Source: Limisphaerales bacterium
GTDB lineage: Bacteria; Verrucomicrobiota; Verrucomicrobiia; Limisphaerales; AAA164-E04
Direction: 5' to 3'
DNA length: 64,000 nt
Assembly (NCBI GenBank): GCA_024761205.1
Contig: JAMASS010000004.1
Location: 186,001 to 250,000 of the forward strand
How positions within the stretch are numbered: the first letter of the stretch is position 1; the number at the start of each line of letters is the position of its first letter. Position numbers and translations under genes: made by a program. This document shows positions 18,712 to 28,944 of this stretch, piece by piece. The notes beneath the pieces were generated by a model. That model was not told where the DNA came from. It saw nothing but the letters and a program-made list of their open reading frames with translations, and ran no database searches.

Positions 18712-20433
18712 ATGAGCGACAACGAGAACCGGTTGGATCAAGACCGTCAAATGATTCAGGCAGCCCAAGGCAAAGGGGTTGTCGAAACGTTAAAAACCTA
18801 CACCAAACTTTCCGGTCCAGGCTGGCTGCAGAGTGCTATTACGTTGGGCGGCGGTTCGCTAGCAAGCAGTCTCTACCTCGGCATCCTCGCCGGATATGGC
18901 ATGCTCTGGCTCCAGCCCTGCGCGATGATTCTCGGGATCATCATGCTCAGCTGTATCGCCTTTGTGACGCTTTCCACTGGCGAACGCCCGTTCCACGCCA
19001 TTAATAACCACATCAACCCCGTGCTCGGCTGGGCCTGGGCAATCGCATCGTTGGTGGCAAACATGGTCTGGAGCCTGCCTCAATTCTCCCTCGCAAACGG
19101 TGTGATACAGCAAAACCTGGCGCCCAATCTCCTCGGGGGCAACGTCGGTACGTGGGTCAACTGCATCCTCATCCTCATCGTTACGGTTGGCATCACCTGG
19201 AGCTATGGCAACGGGAGTCGTGGCATCAAGATTTATGAGATGATTCTCAAACTAATGGTGGCGATGATTATACTCAGCTTCATCGGAGTCGTCATCAAGA
19301 TGTCCTTTTCGGAGAACGGCCTGCCGTGGAGCCAGATTATCGGCGGTTTTGTCCCGGACCTCAGTCGGATGAACTCGCCCTCCGCGGGATTTGTCCCTTT
19401 GCTCGAAGCAACCCCCGAAGGTGCGCGCGGTTTTTGGACGGATTTCATCGTCGCCAAACAACGGGACGTCATGATCAGTGCGGCGGCAACTGCCGTCGGG
19501 ATCAATATGACGTTTCTGCTCGGCTACTCCCTGCTCGCCAAGGGCTGGGACAAGGATTTTCGAGGCCTGACTATCTTTGATTTATCGACCGGGATGTTCA
19601 TTCCGTTTGTTCTCGCCACCAGCTGCGTGGTCATCGCCACCGCCAATCAATTCCATCTGCAACCGGCGCCCGGTTTTCTTGGCGAAACGGACTCAAACGG
19701 CGCCATCGTGCCGAGTGCCAAAGCCGCCAAAGATTTTAACGATCTGATCGATGGCCGAATCAAGAGCACCTTGACTGATGCGGAAAAACAAGCCGTGCAG
19801 GGCGAGGAAGCTCTCGCCAGCCTCATCCAGGCAAAGAGGGAATCCGGAGAAATCACCGATGCCGAAAAGAGACTGGCAGCTATGTTGGTTAAACGCGACG
19901 TGAGGGAATTGGCGCTCTCGCTCGAACCGTTGACCGGTAAAGGCTTTGCCAATCTCATCTTTGGTCTGGGCGTGTTGGGGATGGTTCTGTCCACCATCAC
20001 GATTCTCATGCTGATCTCGGGATTTGTGATTTGCGAAATGTTCAACCTCCCTCGAACCGGTTGGCCGTTTAAACTCGGCTGCCTAGCCGCTTGCACGGGC
20101 GTCCTCGGACCGTTCCTTTGGAGCAAAGCGACCGCCTACCTGACAGTTCCCACTTCTGTATTTGGAATAGTGCTGTTGCCGATTGCTTACATCTCCTTCT
20201 TCCTGTTGATCAATCAGAAGTCGCTACTCAAGGAACATCTGCCCACCGGCGCGTCGCGAACCGTTTGGAACACGCTCCTCTTTATAGCTGCCACCATCGC
20301 CACCTTTGCGAGCCTTTACGTGATCAACCAAAAAGCGGGATGGAAAGGATGGATCGGCGTAGGCGTTCTTCTGGCCTCAGCGTTCATCGCCCACGTCGCG
20401 AAAATGCGGAAACCGGCAGCCCGCAAACCATGA
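18712..20433 (+). CDS. Nramp-related membrane transporter with a soluble insert
   Basis: Multi-pass transporter related to Nramp/MntH (APC fold), about 573 residues. Conserved stretches are LSGPGWLQSAITLGGGSLASS at TM1 and INMTFLLGYSLLAKGW near TM6. The canonical metal motifs DPGN (TM1) and MPH (TM6) are not seen; TM1 reads GGGSLASSL, so divalent-metal specificity is doubtful. Residues about 320-405 form a charged helical insert between membrane segments (for example KQAVQGEEALASLIQAKRES). The ATG at 18712 is preceded by GAGGA with good spacing; an upstream ATG at 18682 is possible. The stop overlaps the next gene by ATGA. Confidence 0.85.
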   Translation: MSDNENRLDQDRQMIQAAQGKGVVETLKTYTKLSGPGWLQSAITLGGGSLASSLYLGILAGYGMLWLQPCAMILGIIMLSCIAFVTLSTGERPFHAINNHINPVLGWAWAIASLVANMVWSLPQFSLANGVIQQNLAPNLLGGNVGTWVNCILILIVTVGITWSYGNGSRGIKIYEMILKLMVAMIILSFIGVVIKMSFSENGLPWSQIIGGFVPDLSRMNSPSAGFVPLLEATPEGARGFWTDFIVAKQRDVMISAAATAVGINMTFLLGYSLLAKGWDKDFRGLTIFDLSTGMFIPFVLATSCVVIATANQFHLQPAPGFLGETDSNGAIVPSAKAAKDFNDLIDGRIKSTLTDAEKQAVQGEEALASLIQAKRESGEITDAEKRLAAMLVKRDVRELALSLEPLTGKGFANLIFGLGVLGMVLSTITILMLISGFVICEMFNLPRTGWPFKLGCLAACTGVLGPFLWSKATAYLTVPTSVFGIVLLPIAYISFFLLINQKSLLKEHLPTGASRTVWNTLLFIAATIATFASLYVINQKAGWKGWIGVGVLLASAFIAHVAKMRKPAARKP

Positions 20434-22181
20434 GCATTTGGGAGAGAGATTACATGCGGAACCGCCCCGGGAGGGGGAGACCCGGTAAACGCCGGAAGAA
20501 AAAACGCCGACGAAAGAAACAAGGCCAACAACCGCCGCCTAGCTCAACGCAACAAACTCTCGGGCCGCCCAACTTGAAGACAACCCTTTTCCCGGGATTC
20601 CTGGCTGGCGAACCTCCCGCATCAGAGTCATCGACGTCCCCGCCCATTGCGGAGAAAGATTCCATGAAAAACGCTCCCCCCGACCTCCCCCGAAAATCGA
20701 CTGCGAAGAATCAGAAACCCCGCCGGCGGACGGCGGCTGCTCCGGACGCCGCACCGTCCCTGTTGCTCGTCGCGCTCTCATGCGCGATGGCCGGCGGCAT
20801 GGGCTGGGGCATTCGCGGGCAACACGGACCTGAAACCGGCACCATGATCGCCGGCGTCTTGGTCGGCCTCGTACTGGCCTTCTTTTTCTGCCGGCAAACG
20901 AGCTCCCTGTCTACGGCGCGGGCCGTCGCGCTGATGACGGTCGCCATCGGCTTCGGTGGTTCCATGACCTACGACCAAACGGTTGGGTTGACTCATGAAC
21001 GCGAATTCATAGGGAACAGCGACGCCCTAGCCTGGGGTCTCGCCGGATTGTTCATCAAAGGCAGCATTTGGATCGCCTTCGCCAGCGCCTTTTTGGGGAT
21101 CGGCTTGAGCCGTACCAAATACCGCCCCACCGAGATTACCAGCCTCCTCCTCCTCATGATCTTCCTCCTGTTTCTCGGAGTCTTTTTGATCAATCGTCCC
21201 TTTGATCCCGCAAACGAAATTCTCCCGAAAGTCTACTTCTCGGACCATTGGTTTTGGGAACCGGACAGAGAACTGAAGCCGAGACCGGAACGATGGGGCG
21301 GCTTGCTGTGCGCCTTGATCGGCGTGATCTTCTACGTATCCTTGATCAAGCGCGACAAACTCGCCCAAATGCTCACCCTCTTCGGTTTTCTCGCCGGTGG
21401 ATTCGGCTTCGCTCTCGGACAGTGCGTCCAAGCCTTCAACGCGTGGCATCCTGATTATTTCAGAACGGGATTCTTCGACGAAGGCACGACCGCCCGAATG
21501 ATCGTCCGCAATTTTAACTGGCAGAGCATGATGGAAACCTCATTCGGCGCAATCTGGGGCGCCATACTTGGGCTAGGCGTCTGGCTCAATCGGGGCCTCA
21601 TCCAAACGGAAACGGGCGACGACAATGTCGAACTGTCATCAGGTCAAGAATGGCTGCTTATCCTCGTGCATGTTGTGGCCCTGCTCACCTGGGACTTCCT
21701 GAGCTATCCAGCCTTCGATCAATTTGCCGATCACGCCATCACCATGGGATTCCTCCCCATTTTTGGAATCATGGCTGGTCGCTTTTGGCCCTACATGGTG
21801 GCCTTGCCCATCGTGGTTCTTCCCATCGCCGGAAAGACCATTCGCCACATCGTATACGGGACGCAACACATTGAGCCCGACTTGGGTTGGCTGGTCTACG
21901 GCGTCATCCCGGTCGCCCTCGCTCTAGTCCTTGCCCTAGTCTTATATTTCGCTGGAAATCAGGGACAATCCGGTCGTCAATTTGCCCGCTGGACATTGCT
22001 CTTCACGGCTTGGGTCTTCTTCCTTCTCAACTTCGCGTTTTTCGAATTCTCCTGGCCGTGGGTGCCGCTCGACCAATGGACCGACCGTACCCCCAATACG
22101 GTGCTCTTCACAATCGCTCTCTTCGGCATCACCCTAGTCACCCTCCTCTACGGCTGGCGAAAACCTACGACGACACCCTGA
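20430..22181 (+). CDS. large multi-pass membrane protein of unknown function with basic N-terminal tail
   Basis: A 583-residue product starting MSIWERDYMRNRPGRGRPGK. The first ~110 residues are soluble, strongly basic, then Pro/Ser/Thr-rich. From about residue 115 the protein is mostly membrane: roughly a dozen hydrophobic segments (for example LLLVALSCAMAGGMGWGIRG and GTMIAGVLVGLVLAFFF). The motif GMGWGIRGQHGPETG recalls putative Verrucomicrobial/Planctomycete membrane proteins of unknown role. Coupled by ATGA to the Nramp-like gene, so the two are probably made together. No enzymatic motif is recognised. Confidence 0.8.
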   Translation: MSIWERDYMRNRPGRGRPGKRRKKKRRRKKQGQQPPPSSTQQTLGPPNLKTTLFPGFLAGEPPASESSTSPPIAEKDSMKNAPPDLPRKSTAKNQKPRRRTAAAPDAAPSLLLVALSCAMAGGMGWGIRGQHGPETGTMIAGVLVGLVLAFFFCRQTSSLSTARAVALMTVAIGFGGSMTYDQTVGLTHEREFIGNSDALAWGLAGLFIKGSIWIAFASAFLGIGLSRTKYRPTEITSLLLLMIFLLFLGVFLINRPFDPANEILPKVYFSDHWFWEPDRELKPRPERWGGLLCALIGVIFYVSLIKRDKLAQMLTLFGFLAGGFGFALGQCVQAFNAWHPDYFRTGFFDEGTTARMIVRNFNWQSMMETSFGAIWGAILGLGVWLNRGLIQTETGDDNVELSSGQEWLLILVHVVALLTWDFLSYPAFDQFADHAITMGFLPIFGIMAGRFWPYMVALPIVVLPIAGKTIRHIVYGTQHIEPDLGWLVYGVIPVALALVLALVLYFAGNQGQSGRQFARWTLLFTAWVFFLLNFAFFEFSWPWVPLDQWTDRTPNTVLFTIALFGITLVTLLYGWRKPTTTP

Positions 22182-22183
22182 AG

Positions 22184-22216
22184 GAGCGCGGACAAGAATG
22201 TCCGAGCTCCGCTCCA
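22184..22216. repeat. REP-like palindrome, copy 1
   Basis: ggagc-gcggaca-agaa-tgtccg-agctcc can fold into a near-perfect stem-loop just after the membrane-protein stop (22181). It may end that transcript, although no T-run follows. A related palindrome is at 59931-59965. Confidence 0.6.
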
Positions 22217-22289
22217 ATTCCATCCTCGACAAAGTTCATAAGGCCCAATTGAAGAAGGCCATGCAAACCGCACCGTCGTCAACAGACCT

Positions 22290-23945
22290 CCTAACAATTG
22301 CCACCTTCTGCTTCACCGCACTCGCCCAAGCCATTGAAAAACCAGCGATCTATTTTGCTGGTTTCAATCGCAAGGTCCGGCCTCGAGACGACTTCTTCGA
22401 ATTTGTCAACGGCCAGCGGCTCAAAGACAATCCCATTCCAGTCAACAAGACCCGCTGAGGATCTTTTTTGATCGAAGAAAACGGGACACCATTCAAACAA
22501 TCATCCATAACCTTAGCCAAAATACCAATCTGGCTGCGAGCTCCGGCGGAAAAAAATCCTCGACCTCTATCGCAACTATCTGAACGAAGATCGAATCGAA
22601 AATATCAGCCGGTCTCCTACCGCTGCCAATCTCAAAGCCATCGAAACGATACAGGAGAAGAATCATTTCGGCAGGGAATGGGTAATCTCCGATCAACAGG
22701 GCTCGCACGCCTGTTGAACTTCGGCATCGCCTAGGATGCCAAAGACTTGCCCAGCTGTGTCGTTTATTTCTCCCAGAGCGGATTAGGCATGTCGGAGCGA
22801 GGCTACTATTTCCAAGACGACGAGCGCTCCAAGGTCCTCCAGCAACAATACCGAGAATTCCTCAAAGCTCTTCGACTTGGCGGAAACGCAGACAGTGCCT
22901 TAAAACAGGCCGAATCTACAACCTCGAAAAGGCTACCGCCGAACATCACTGAACCCGCGTTGAAAACCGGGACCACCTCAAGACATCCAACAAAAATCCC
23001 TGGCAGACATTCGCGTCATACTGCCTCAGTTCACCTAGAACGACTATCAGGGAACCAGCGACATCGATCGCGAACTCTATTTCACCGTCCGCCAGCCTTC
23101 CTTTGTCGAAGGGCTCAAGCAATTGATCGAAGAAATGCCCCTTGAGGACTAGAAACTCTACTACCAGGCTCGTTTCTCATCGGCACCGCCTCCTACCCAA
23201 GCAATGAGTTCTAACAAGCCCATTTCGATTTCTATTCCCGAACGCTCACCGGGCAGCAGGAACCAGAGCCCCGCACCAAACGCAGCGTGGATCTCATCAA
23301 CGACATTCTCAGTGAAGCCGTGGGCAAAGAGTATGTTAAAAGCCATTTCCCGCCCGAGGCCAAATCACGCATGCTCGAACTCGTGGGCCATCTAAGAAAG
23401 GCGATGGCAGAGAGCATCGATCGACTCGAATGAATGGACACCGCCACCAAGGCTGAAGCACATCGCAAACTCGCCAAATTCACCACCAAGATCGGTTACC
23501 CCGCCTCAAGAGCAAGACCAGACAATCTAGTCGGCAATCTTCGACGGGCCAGCGAATTTGTCCACGCTCGTGAGGCGGCTAAACTCGGCAAGCCAATTGA
23601 TCGCACCGAATAGTTCATCAACCCACAAACAGTCACCCCCTCATAAACGGATCGTCTTCCCATCCGCCATTTTGCATCCCCCCCACTCTTTAACACCACC
23701 GTCAACTACGGCGGCATTGGCATACTTAATCAGCCACGAGGTTGGCCACAATTTCGACCACCAAGGCCGCCACTCCGATGACGGAGGCCACCTTTGCAAT
23801 TGGTGGACCAAGACGACGCCAAAACCCATGGCGAGCGAACCGGCAAACTCGTCGACCAATACGCCAAACACAAACTCCTCGAAGGCCAAACCATCAACGC
23901 CCAACTGACGCTCGAGGAAAAGTAGGCCAACATCGATTTGCCTGA
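22290..23945 (+). pseudogene. M13 family (neprilysin/PepO-like) metalloendopeptidase remnant
   Basis: M13 blocks appear in order but in changing frames: VRPRDDFFEFVNGQRLKDNP at the start, VVYFSQSGLGMSERGYYFQD, VGKEYVKSHFPPEAKSRM, DTATKAEAHRKLAKFTTKIG, then the zinc motif HEVGH (23735-23749) and LLEGQTINAQLTLEEK near the end. Several stops replace Trp or similar residues (a TGA after VNKTR, a TGA before MDTATK, a TAG after IDRTE), and the C-terminal third after ANIDLP is absent. Once a secreted zinc peptidase of ~680 residues; now clearly dead. Confidence 0.92.
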
Positions 23946-24225
23946 CCATTATTCTGACATTTCACACATTGTGAACCTTTTCATGCCTCCCAAATTCCCC
24001 TATCCAGACTTTGAGGTCTTTTGTTCGGATACAGGCCATTCCTGAGCTATCAAAATAATTCTCCGCCTCAAATGGTAGCAACCATAGATAGACAGGATGA
24101 ACAAGATCAGGTGCCAGGACCCTCGCCCCTCAGCAAAGCGGTATCCTGTGTTTTCTTTTGATCCAGGTTCCGCTCGCGGGCCTGCCATGCGCCCTCCAAC
24201 TTGAAACCTGGAACTCACCTGCCTG
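23946..24225. other. intergenic stretch with a dispersed 'acaggat' repeat
   Basis: At 24070-24110 the + strand carries agacaggatgaacaagatc, a motif of the type seen again (reverse) at 26836-26866 and at 40763-40800. No gene is seen. Confidence 0.4.
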
Positions 24226-25701
24226 TCAGTACGGCCCATACGTCCCAAACATTTCATGTTTAGACTGACGCGGCCGCACGCGCACCGAATGATCTGGTTT
24301 CCCGGTCGCACGATCGAACTCATCCGGCGTCCGAACCGTCGGCAAGTAATCCCCCGTCCGCTTTTCCCATTCCGTCAACTCCCGCTTTAATGTCGTTACC
24401 AGAGACTGCAATTGCGGGACATCCACGATATTCCGCAATTCATGCGGGTCATTAAGCAAGTCATACAGCTCCCACTCCGGACGCGGCCTCACGAAGCAGG
24501 CCTCCTGAACGAAGGTCAATCCTCCCTTACCACGAAGCGTTAACATCCGCTGCCACGTGAGACTCCGCCCCACGTCTGCAGATGGAGTCGCTGCTAGATC
24601 CGGATAATCATTCCGAATCAACTTGTAGCGCTGGTTGCCAACCGCCCGCCCGTGATCCTCGTAATCATGCCAATGATCCTCCGCAAACACATAATCTCGA
24701 ACCGAGACGGTCGGATCATCCAACACCGGAAGAATGCTAACCCCAACAAACGTCGACACCGATGGCAAACCCGCCATATCCAAGAAAGTAGATGCAATAT
24801 CCACCGCGCTCACCAAACTCTCGCTCACTGACCCCGCTCGCACCCGGGCGGGCCATTTGACAATCCACGGCGTACGGATGCCGCCGTCATACAGACTGGT
24901 TTTATCACGCGGAAAAGGACGTCCGTTATCCGTAATGAACAGAATCGCAGTATTATCACTGACGCCCTGCCGATCCAACTCCGCCACAACCTGACCGACA
25001 TATTGATCCAATCGTCCGATCTCGTCATAGTATAACCGCAAATCTTCTCTTACCTCTGGCGTGTCTGGCAGGTGGGGCGGGACCAACACCTCTTCAGCCT
25101 CATGCGGCGGGTTCAAAGCTCCATCTTCATATTCTCGATGCGGATCAAGGGCCGCCAACCACAAGAAAAATGGCCGATCCCTGGGCCGATTTCGCAAGGT
25201 CGGAAGCCAAGCCTCGCATCCACTCGGCGCTTTAGCGATCATCTTCGGCGGTTCTTTGCCATCGCCGGCAGGCAAAATGAATCCCGCCATTGACGCCTCA
25301 AAAACATCATCGAACCGATCCTTCACCCCCTCACCTAAATGCCACTTTCCGGCCGCCGCCGCATAGTAACCCGCTCGCTTCAACTTCTCGACAAACGTGA
25401 CCGAAGCGCTTGGCAACGGCCAATGCAATTGTTCCGCCCCAGTATTGTGCGGATAACGCCCCGTAATGATACTCGCCCGGCTCGGACTACAAGAATTCGC
25501 CGTCAAATAAGCATGCCGAAATCGCATCCCCTCCGCTGCCAAGCGATCGATATTCGGCGTTCGCACCACGGGATTTCCATACGCCCCACAATCATTCCAA
25601 TTCATGTCATCCGCAATAATCAACACGATATTTGGCCGCTCCGCCAACCCCGCTCGTGCGCCTAACAGCAATCCCATAACCATCAACAACACCTGCTTCA
25701 C
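24226..25701 (-). CDS. sulfatase (heparan N-sulfatase/sulfamidase-like)
   Basis: Type I sulfatase that hydrolyses sulfate esters or sulfamates of polysaccharides after its cysteine is converted to formylglycine. The modified residue is C71 in NSCSPSRASIITGR; metal ligands are D31 and D32 in IIADDMNWND and the later pair in FITDNGRPF. The signal peptide (MLLGARAGLA region, start GTG at 25701) sends it to the periplasm or outside. The spacing HWPLPSASVTFVEKL and ALDPHREYEDG resembles N-sulfoglucosamine sulfohydrolase (SGSH). 491 residues, complete. It lies next to a broken second sulfatase on the same strand. Confidence 0.92.
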   Translation of the reverse strand: MKQVLLMVMGLLLGARAGLAERPNIVLIIADDMNWNDCGAYGNPVVRTPNIDRLAAEGMRFRHAYLTANSCSPSRASIITGRYPHNTGAEQLHWPLPSASVTFVEKLKRAGYYAAAAGKWHLGEGVKDRFDDVFEASMAGFILPAGDGKEPPKMIAKAPSGCEAWLPTLRNRPRDRPFFLWLAALDPHREYEDGALNPPHEAEEVLVPPHLPDTPEVREDLRLYYDEIGRLDQYVGQVVAELDRQGVSDNTAILFITDNGRPFPRDKTSLYDGGIRTPWIVKWPARVRAGSVSESLVSAVDIASTFLDMAGLPSVSTFVGVSILPVLDDPTVSVRDYVFAEDHWHDYEDHGRAVGNQRYKLIRNDYPDLAATPSADVGRSLTWQRMLTLRGKGGLTFVQEACFVRPRPEWELYDLLNDPHELRNIVDVPQLQSLVTTLKRELTEWEKRTGDYLPTVRTPDEFDRATGKPDHSVRVRPRQSKHEMFGTYGPY

Positions 25702-25737
25702 AACATCCGCTCCAAGCCACCTTCAACCTTACACCTT

Positions 25738-26715
25738 AATCCAATACTCTCGGCGTCGGATTCGCCACATCCAGCACCGTCCGCTGCTCAGGAACTTTTG
25801 ACGCCCTCATGCCCTAACCTCGCCTTCGCATCCGCCGCCAGTGCAAGCAAACGCCGCACCACCTCCGGATGGTTCGCCGCCACATCATGCCTCTCTTTCT
25901 CACCTCGCAACAGACGCACCAACTTACCTCCACGCCCCGGCCCTTGCTTATCATAATGATCCCAAACCGGAAACGTGCGCTCCAAAGGCAAGTGATACTT
26001 CCATGGCCCCGACCGACCGCACCGCCTGTAACTGGTGCTGCCGATAATAATAAAACACCTCATACGGTGTCTTAGCACCCGCTTCACCCCGCATCAGAGC
26101 CCCAATAAGAAAAAAAGACTGATCCCTATTGGCCTCAATAAACTTGACTGCCTCTTCCGTGTACCTTTGCGTCAAGATGGTCTGGTCCGCCGGGGCCTCT
26201 ATGACCCGCTCCTGATCCAGAACTGGCAGAGGCAGATCCCCTCGGCCGCACGCTCTGCACATCGTTGGAGTAAGGAATCCCATAATAGCGATCAAACCCG
26301 TGCCGCGTGGCAAATGCTGTGGTTGATCCCCCAAATGCCACTTCCCGATACAGGCGGTCGCATAACCCCGAGCCTTTAATGCCTCGGCCATCGTAATCTC
26401 CTCCGGATGCAGGCCCCGCCGGCTCCGAGGAATAAGCACCCAATGCTCAGTATAATCCTCGTGCATCCCCACCCGCTGGGCATAGCACCCCGTCATCAAA
26501 CTCGACCGCGAGGGCGTGCAGACCGGATTCGACAAATAAAAATATGTAAAACGCATCCCCTCCTTCGCGATTCGATCAATCGCCGGCGTCCGATGCCGCT
26601 CCGTCCCATAGCAGACCAAATCCCCATAACCAAGATCATCACAAAAGATCAGCATAAAATTAGGCGCAGCCGACAACTGCCCCACCCACAATAAAACCAG
26701 CAGCAAACGATACAT
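25738..26715 (-). pseudogene. second sulfatase, internally deleted and frameshifted
   Basis: The N-terminal ~200 codons are intact (signal peptide MYRLLLVLLWVGQLSA, CDDLGYGDLVCYG, modified Cys C66 in NPVCTPSRSSLMTG, IGKWHLGDQPQHLP). After ANRDQSFFLIGALMRGEAG the sequence jumps to the C-terminal domain (YHLPLERTFPVWDHYDKQG, then NHPEVVRRLLALAAD) in another frame and ends VANPTPRVLD in a third. About 150 codons with the central metal-binding half are missing. It was an arylsulfatase-like enzyme downstream of no intact partner. Confidence 0.9.
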
Positions 26716-26915
26716 AGGAACGCCTTCAAACTACCTTGCCTCTTTCTAACTAACAACCCCACAAGTGCCTTGAGTTTCCTCTACATACGTTATTAAACAG
26801 GATTCAAAGAATCAACACGATTAAACTTCCCATTGTGTAAATCCTGCTCATCCTGTCAAAACTTGCCGAATCGCCCGCCAAGCCCTCAAACACCGGCCAT
26901 CATCAATCCAGTGCT
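26716..26915. other. intergenic stretch with a dispersed repeat
   Basis: Contains aaatcctgctcatcctgtc (26838-26858), the reverse counterpart of the repeat at 24.07 kb. No gene is seen. Confidence 0.4.
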
Positions 26916-27397
26916 ATGAAATTGCTTGTTCACCTAGTTCCCATCAAGCACTGTCTCCTAGCAAAAACAGTGCTTGATCCTTTCTGTGGCTGTGCTACTG
27001 CGTGCATCGTCGCAGAGCAATTTCGGCGCGAGTGGGTAGGTATCGACATATCGCCAAAGGCCGCAGAACTCGTGAAACTGCGCGTATGGAATCGGAGCTT
27101 GGCCTATTCTACGCTGGCGTGCACCGAACGGATATCCCAGAGCGCACTGATCTAGGCAATCTCCCGCAGTACAACAGCGAGGCGAACAAGCGAAAACTCT
27201 ACGGAGAACAAGGCGGCAATTGCGCGGGCTGCATTACGCATTTCGAGCCGAGACACCTTGAGGTGGATTACATTATCGCGCGGCGTAAAGGCGGGACGGA
27301 CCATATCGGCAACCTCCAACTGCTGTGCGGTTCCTACAACCGGATCAAGGGTGACCGGGGCACGGAATATCTTCGGGTTAAGCTGCAACTATTATAG
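26916..27397 (+). pseudogene. site-specific DNA methyltransferase-HNH fusion, C-terminal remnant
   Basis: The first part (frame from 26916) encodes the C-terminal SAM-binding region of an amino-methyltransferase: VLDPFCGCATACIVAEQF and WVGIDISPKAAELVKLR. After a one-frame shift (about 27070-27110) the second part reads RTDIPERTDLGNLPQYN and an HNH-nuclease block GNCAGCITHFEPRHLEV, GTDHIGNLQLLC. This order matches a known methyltransferase-HNH fusion family. The HNH core reads VDYII where VDHI is expected and a later Cys is Tyr, so catalysis is lost. The N-terminal two thirds are gone. Confidence 0.8.
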
Positions 27398-27796
27398 CCG
27401 GTTTATGGGAGTAAAGTATATAACTCCCTTCATCTTTGGTTCGCTTGGCACCGCACCGCGAACATCGTTGACCAAAGATCTTGCTGATAGGCATTCTGGG
27501 GCTCCTCTCTGATTCGACCGATGTTAGGTTCCATTATTTTAGTCCGCATTGGATCGATACACAAGGTTGAGTTCGTTTGAGTCTACGCGGGGGCATGCTT
27601 TAGGAGTGCGGGAGCAGAGCGAATCGGATCTGCAGCTTTGTCTGAATGGGGCGAGTCTTCCGGACAGTTCAAGGAATGACATGAGATACCCGTCACACAT
27701 CTAGGTGGTAGCGAAAAACGAAGAACAATCATTGGACTTTGCGTCACGCTCTAACGGCTTAGTCTGAAGGCTGAGGAGTGGGGATAGTGATGGCAT
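27398..27796. other. decayed DNA without recognisable gene
   Basis: No open frame of note and no motif recognised. Base composition is more balanced than in the intact islands. Confidence 0.4.
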
Positions 27797-28290
27797 TTAT
27801 CGATTTGTCAGACGCCTGTGGAGATTGAGAATGCGTTGAAACTCCTCTTCGAAGAGTTCAGGAATTTGTAGCCGATGCCTTTCTCGGTGCGCTACATAGC
27901 GACGATGGAGATGGGGCCGATGGGGGAATAGATAATATACTGAGTAAGGCGCCCATTGCGACCTCAGGGCTAGCACCATATCCCACAGCCGAAATAGGTG
28001 CCGCCAATTGATTGGCGGATCGGGAATGAGTTCAAGGATCACAATATGTATATTTAGTTGACGATCAGGCTTGACTGTTCTTGAGATTTCTTGGAGCTAA
28101 TTATAAATCTCAGCGTCGGAATAACCTTCAGAACGCAGGTAAGATAATTGATGGAATACGCTGTATTGAGCCTTGACATCGTTTGACTGGAGTTGCTTTA
28201 GGCACAGATCGAATAGTTCTGCCAGCAATTGTAGACGTTCGCTCGTCGTGCGGCATAACCGATCTAAGGCCAAAATCTGCGATGATCACG
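27797..28290 (-). pseudogene. unidentified gene remnant with one in-frame stop
   Basis: One minus-strand frame reads continuously for ~150 codons apart from a single TAG at about 28100: LQLLAELFDLCLKQLQSND, SYLRSEGYSDAEIYN-stop, LNIHIVILELIPDPPINW, RLWDMVLALRSQW, LFEEEFQRILNLHRRLTNR. The composition is that of a real soluble protein with helical repeats, but I cannot name the family. The 5' part (before 28290) is lost or frameshifted. Confidence 0.55.
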
Positions 28291-28944
28291 TGATTCTGTT
28301 TTTGGCGTCCATTAGCATAGCGGTGCATCATGTCGTTAGTTAGGCACTACGTCTGTACATTTGAGAGTATCGAGTCCAAACGTTAATGTAGGCGTCGTTC
28401 CAAGTACGCTTTGGATCACGATTTTTTAAGCCGATTTCGAAATCGGCAACTCACTGAAATGCTTGATCTCGGAGTTGTTACTCCTGCCACTGTATTTTTC
28501 GATGATCTTCTTCTTAAGAGAGATTTCAAAGTCGAGATTGTCGGCTCCCTCGCTGCTAGGCCGACAGAAAACCTCGATGGCTCTCTCAACAAAGAGGCAA
28601 TCAAGAATAGATAGCCGACTAGCGTGGAAATTTTTTGAGTGACTCCATCGTTGAAACGAAGCTGATCAGGCAAGAATATCCCGGCAATGATACGGATAAC
28701 GGTAAAGAGCCGATGTCGACGTACCGAATGATTTGATACCGCTCGAGCTATTCGCACTCATTAGTTTGGATCGTGGTCGACCCTCTTCCATTGCGGACCA
28801 CAACTTACCTGATTAAGAGAGGCAAAGTGGAAAATATTGTAGATTTACCCTGATTCAGGGGGTTGCTGAATGGAATGGAAAACTATGAATTACATCGCGA
28901 ACGCGAAGGACCCAGGAGGAGAGGGTGGAAAGCTTCTCGCAAAG
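28291..28944. other. decayed DNA with a short unassigned open frame
   Basis: The + strand frame 28411-28614 (MDHDFLSRFRNRQLTEMLD...) is protein-like for 67 codons, but I recognise nothing in it, and the overlapping minus frame is equally long. No other structure is seen. Confidence 0.35.

Noticed and set aside
20091-20429. N-terminal extension of the 20430 membrane protein
   Set aside because: The upstream part is an out-of-frame copy of the Nramp-like coding sequence; the ATGA at 20430 is the natural start.
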